Source of the DNA: Variovorax sp. EL159
GTDB lineage: Bacteria > Pseudomonadota > Gammaproteobacteria > Burkholderiales > Burkholderiaceae_C
Reading direction: 5' to 3'
Assembly (NCBI RefSeq): GCF_900100965.1
Contig: NZ_FMUJ01000004.1
Span: 735,970 to 799,969, forward strand
Length of the DNA: 64,000 nt
Shown here: positions 61,403-64,000 of the stretch, piece by piece
How positions within the stretch are numbered: the stretch's first letter is position 1
Layout of the letters: the number at the start of each line of letters is the position of its first letter
Translations under genes and position numbers: made by a program
Notes under the pieces: generated by a model
What the model was told of the DNA's origin: nothing
The model's input: only the letters and a program-made list of their open reading frames with translations
Databases searched by the model: none

Positions 61403-63502
61403 ATGTCCCGCAAGACCCCCATCGAGCGCTACCGCAACATCGGCATCTCCGCGCACATCGACGCTGGCAAGACCACGACGACCGAACGTATCCTGTTCTA
61501 CACCGGTGTGAACCACAAGATCGGTGAAGTGCACGACGGCGCCGCCACGATGGACTGGATGGAGCAAGAGCAAGAGCGCGGTATCACGATCACCTCCGCC
61601 GCCACGACCTGCTTCTGGAAGGGCATGGCCGGCAAGTTCGACGAACACCGCATCAACATCATCGACACCCCCGGCCACGTGGACTTCACCATTGAAGTCG
61701 AGCGCTCGATGCGCGTGCTGGACGGCGCCGTCATGGTGTACGACGCCGTCGGCGGCGTGCAGCCCCAGTCGGAAACCGTCTGGCGCCAGGCCAACAAGTA
61801 CAAGGTGCCCCGCCTCGCGTTCGTCAACAAGATGGACCGTACCGGCGCCGACTTCCTGCGCGTGCGCCAGATGATGGTGGACCGCCTGAAGGCCAACCCC
61901 GTCGTGATCCAGATCCCGATCGGTGCCGAAGAGCACTTCCAGGGCATCGTCGACCTCGTGAAGATGAAGGCCATCATCTGGGACGAAGACAAGGGCGTCA
62001 CCTTCCAGTACGGCGAGATCCCCGCCAACCTGACCGCCGTCTGCAACGAATACCGCGAAAAGCTCGTGGAAGCCGCTGCCGAAGCGAGCGAAGAGCTGAT
62101 GAACAAGTACCTCGAAGGCGGCGAGCTGTCCGAGGAGGAAATCAAGAAGGCCATCCGCCAGCGCACCATCGCCGGCGAAATCCAGCCGATGTTGTGCGGC
62201 TCGGCCTTCAAGAACAAGGGCGTGCAGGCCATGCTCGACGCCGTCGTCGAATACATGCCGTCGCCGCTGGACATTCCTCCGGTTGCCGGCCTGGACGAAG
62301 ACGAAGCGCCTGTCGTGCGCAAGGCTGACGACAACGAGAAGTTCTCGGCCCTGGCATTCAAGCTGATGACCGACCCGTTCGTGGGCCAGTTGACTTTCGT
62401 GCGCGTCTATTCGGGTGTGCTGACGAAGGGCGACAGCGTCTACAACCCGGTGCGCGGTAAGAAAGAGCGTATCGGCCGTATCGTGCAGATGCACGCCAAC
62501 AACCGCGAAGAAGTGAACGAAATCCGCGCCGGCGACATCGCCGCCTGCGTGGGCCTGAAGGAAGTGACCACGGGCGAAACCCTGTGCGACCCGACGGCCA
62601 TCGTGACGCTCGAGCGCATGGTGTTCCCGGAATCGGTGATCTCGCAGGCCGTTGAGCCCAAGACCAAGGCCGACCAGGAAAAGATGGGCATCGCCCTGCA
62701 ACGCCTGGCTCAGGAAGATCCTTCGTTCCGCGTGAAGACCGACGAAGAATCGGGCCAGACCATCATCGCCGGCATGGGCGAGCTCCACCTTGAAATCATC
62801 GTGGACCGCATGAAGCGCGAATTCGGCGTGGAAGCGAACGTGGGCAAGCCGCAAGTGGCTTACCGCGAAACGATCCGCAAGACCGTCGAAGAAGCCGAAG
62901 GCAAGTTCGTTCGCCAGTCGGGCGGCAAGGGTCAGTACGGCCACGTCATCCTGAAGCTCGAGCCGCAGGAAGCTGGCAAGGGCTTCGAGTTCGTCGACGC
63001 CATCAAGGGCGGTGTGGTTCCTCGCGAATACATCCCCGCAGTGGAAAAGGGCGTTGTGGAAGCGCTAACGCAAGGCGTGCTGGCGGGCTACCCCGTCGTG
63101 GACGTCAAGGTCACGCTGCACTTCGGTTCGTACCACGACGTGGACTCGAACGAAATGGCGTTCAAGATGGCCGCGATCTTCGGCTTCAAGGAAGGTGCCC
63201 GCAAGGCCAACCCCGTGATCCTCGAGCCGATGATGGCCGTGGAAGTCGAAACGCCTGAAGACTACGCCGGCAACGTGATGGGCGACCTGTCCTCACGCCG
63301 CGGCATGGTGCAGGGCATGGACGACATGGTTGGTGGTGGCAAGGCCATCAAGGCCGAAGTGCCGCTGTCGGAAATGTTCGGCTACTCGACCACGCTGCGC
63401 TCGATGTCGCAAGGCCGCGCCACGTACACGATGGAGTTCAAGCACTACGCTGAAGCTCCGCGCAACGTTGCTGAAGCCATCGTGGCTGCTCGCGCCAAGT
63501 AA
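61403..63502 (+). CDS. fusA: Elongation factor G
   Basis: GTPase EF-G, 699 aa, for ribosomal translocation. G1 AHIDAGKTTTTERIL, G2 RGITITSAATTC, G3 IDTPGHVDF, G4 NKMDRTGAD are all present, and domains III-V follow (YRETIRKTVEEAEGKFVRQS, ELHLEIIVDRMKREFG). The length is normal for the bacterial enzyme (~700 aa). It follows rpsG by 96 bp and precedes tuf by 142 bp. Confidence 0.98.
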   Translation: MSRKTPIERYRNIGISAHIDAGKTTTTERILFYTGVNHKIGEVHDGAATMDWMEQEQERGITITSAATTCFWKGMAGKFDEHRINIIDTPGHVDFTIEVERSMRVLDGAVMVYDAVGGVQPQSETVWRQANKYKVPRLAFVNKMDRTGADFLRVRQMMVDRLKANPVVIQIPIGAEEHFQGIVDLVKMKAIIWDEDKGVTFQYGEIPANLTAVCNEYREKLVEAAAEASEELMNKYLEGGELSEEEIKKAIRQRTIAGEIQPMLCGSAFKNKGVQAMLDAVVEYMPSPLDIPPVAGLDEDEAPVVRKADDNEKFSALAFKLMTDPFVGQLTFVRVYSGVLTKGDSVYNPVRGKKERIGRIVQMHANNREEVNEIRAGDIAACVGLKEVTTGETLCDPTAIVTLERMVFPESVISQAVEPKTKADQEKMGIALQRLAQEDPSFRVKTDEESGQTIIAGMGELHLEIIVDRMKREFGVEANVGKPQVAYRETIRKTVEEAEGKFVRQSGGKGQYGHVILKLEPQEAGKGFEFVDAIKGGVVPREYIPAVEKGVVEALTQGVLAGYPVVDVKVTLHFGSYHDVDSNEMAFKMAAIFGFKEGARKANPVILEPMMAVEVETPEDYAGNVMGDLSSRRGMVQGMDDMVGGGKAIKAEVPLSEMFGYSTTLRSMSQGRATYTMEFKHYAEAPRNVAEAIVAARAK

Positions 63503-63518
63503 GTTTTTGAAGAATGCA

Positions 63519-63539
63519 GGGCCACGCGGTGCGTGGCCC
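63519..63539 (+). other. GC hairpin between fusA and tuf
   Basis: GGGCCACGC-ggt-GCGTGGCCC, a perfect 9-bp stem, 16 bp after the fusA stop. No T tract follows it, so it could slow the polymerase or protect mRNA rather than terminate. Confidence 0.5.
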
Positions 63540-63644
63540 TCGTTGTCTGCGATCCGGTGCCGCCACGTTCCCGTGCGAGGCGAACCAGCAATCGGGTGCA
63601 GACATAAAACCAATACACGGGAATGCTCTTTCAAGGATTGAAAA

Positions 63645-64000
<356 letters not shown>

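Overview
This is a gene-dense, high-GC stretch of a beta-proteobacterial chromosome, most likely Comamonadaceae and Variovorax-like. The evidence is the family mix: several orphan Bug/TctC tricarboxylate-type receptors, many LysR regulators with divergent catabolic genes, liv-type ABC transporters joined to CoA-ligases, DUF4148 proteins, a Mg-type HemB, HemJ instead of HemG, and comamonad-style long intergenic palindromes. The right end is the conserved rpsL-rpsG-fusA-tuf (str) operon. I see no phage, transposase, CRISPR array, rRNA or tRNA gene. The contig is cut inside a Bug receptor gene on the left and inside tuf on the right.

Layout. 1-4.4 kb: an acyl-CoA dehydrogenase and two Bug receptors, divergent from a LysR regulator with a good operator candidate. 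4.4-7.8 kb: SrkA-type kinase, a DUF2855 protein, and an ohrR-ohr organic peroxide defence pair with an operator-like site. 7.8-13.7 kb: a GT39-like membrane glycosyltransferase, three exported proteins of unknown function, and a two-gene ABC-2 exporter. 13.8-19.4 kb: LysR/GST/PNPOx-like genes, a cytochrome P450 facing an ArsR-type regulator across a perfect 8-bp-arm palindrome, and a third Bug receptor. 19.5-26.5 kb: AMP nucleosidase, a LOG-like protein, and a complete ABC importer (permease, ATPase, binding protein, permease) with a divergent LysR gene.

26.6-38.3 kb: ketopantoate reductase, glutathione reductase, a double zinc-ribbon protein, an exported water-dikinase-like protein, rhodanese, a BON-LysM (Kbp-like) gene that seems to have lost its stop, CoaX, a serine hydrolase, enoyl-CoA hydratase, 3-hydroxyacyl-CoA dehydrogenase and PurT. 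38.6-47.4 kb: an HSL-type esterase, an AraC regulator and a branched-chain-type ABC importer whose operon includes an acyl-CoA synthetase. This arrangement suggests uptake and CoA activation of a carboxylic acid. A nested palindrome splits livG from livF.

47.5-60.1 kb: housekeeping and small exported proteins: EVE, MarC, SDR, DsbA-like isomerase, dienelactone hydrolase, LysR, two DUF4148 proteins, CorA, HemB, HemJ, VanZ, ferredoxin, an alpha/beta hydrolase and a D-Ala-D-Ala carboxypeptidase. Between hemB and hemJ lies a promoter-plus-terminator unit that looks like an undescribed small RNA or a hemJ leader. 60.3-64 kb: the str operon.

No wholly new multi-gene system stands out. The most interesting signals are the exported dikinase, the sRNA-like unit at 56.06-56.17 kb, the stop-loss in the BON-LysM gene that carries the reading frame through its own terminator into a palindrome, and the LOG/AMP-nucleosidase pair behind an ABC importer.
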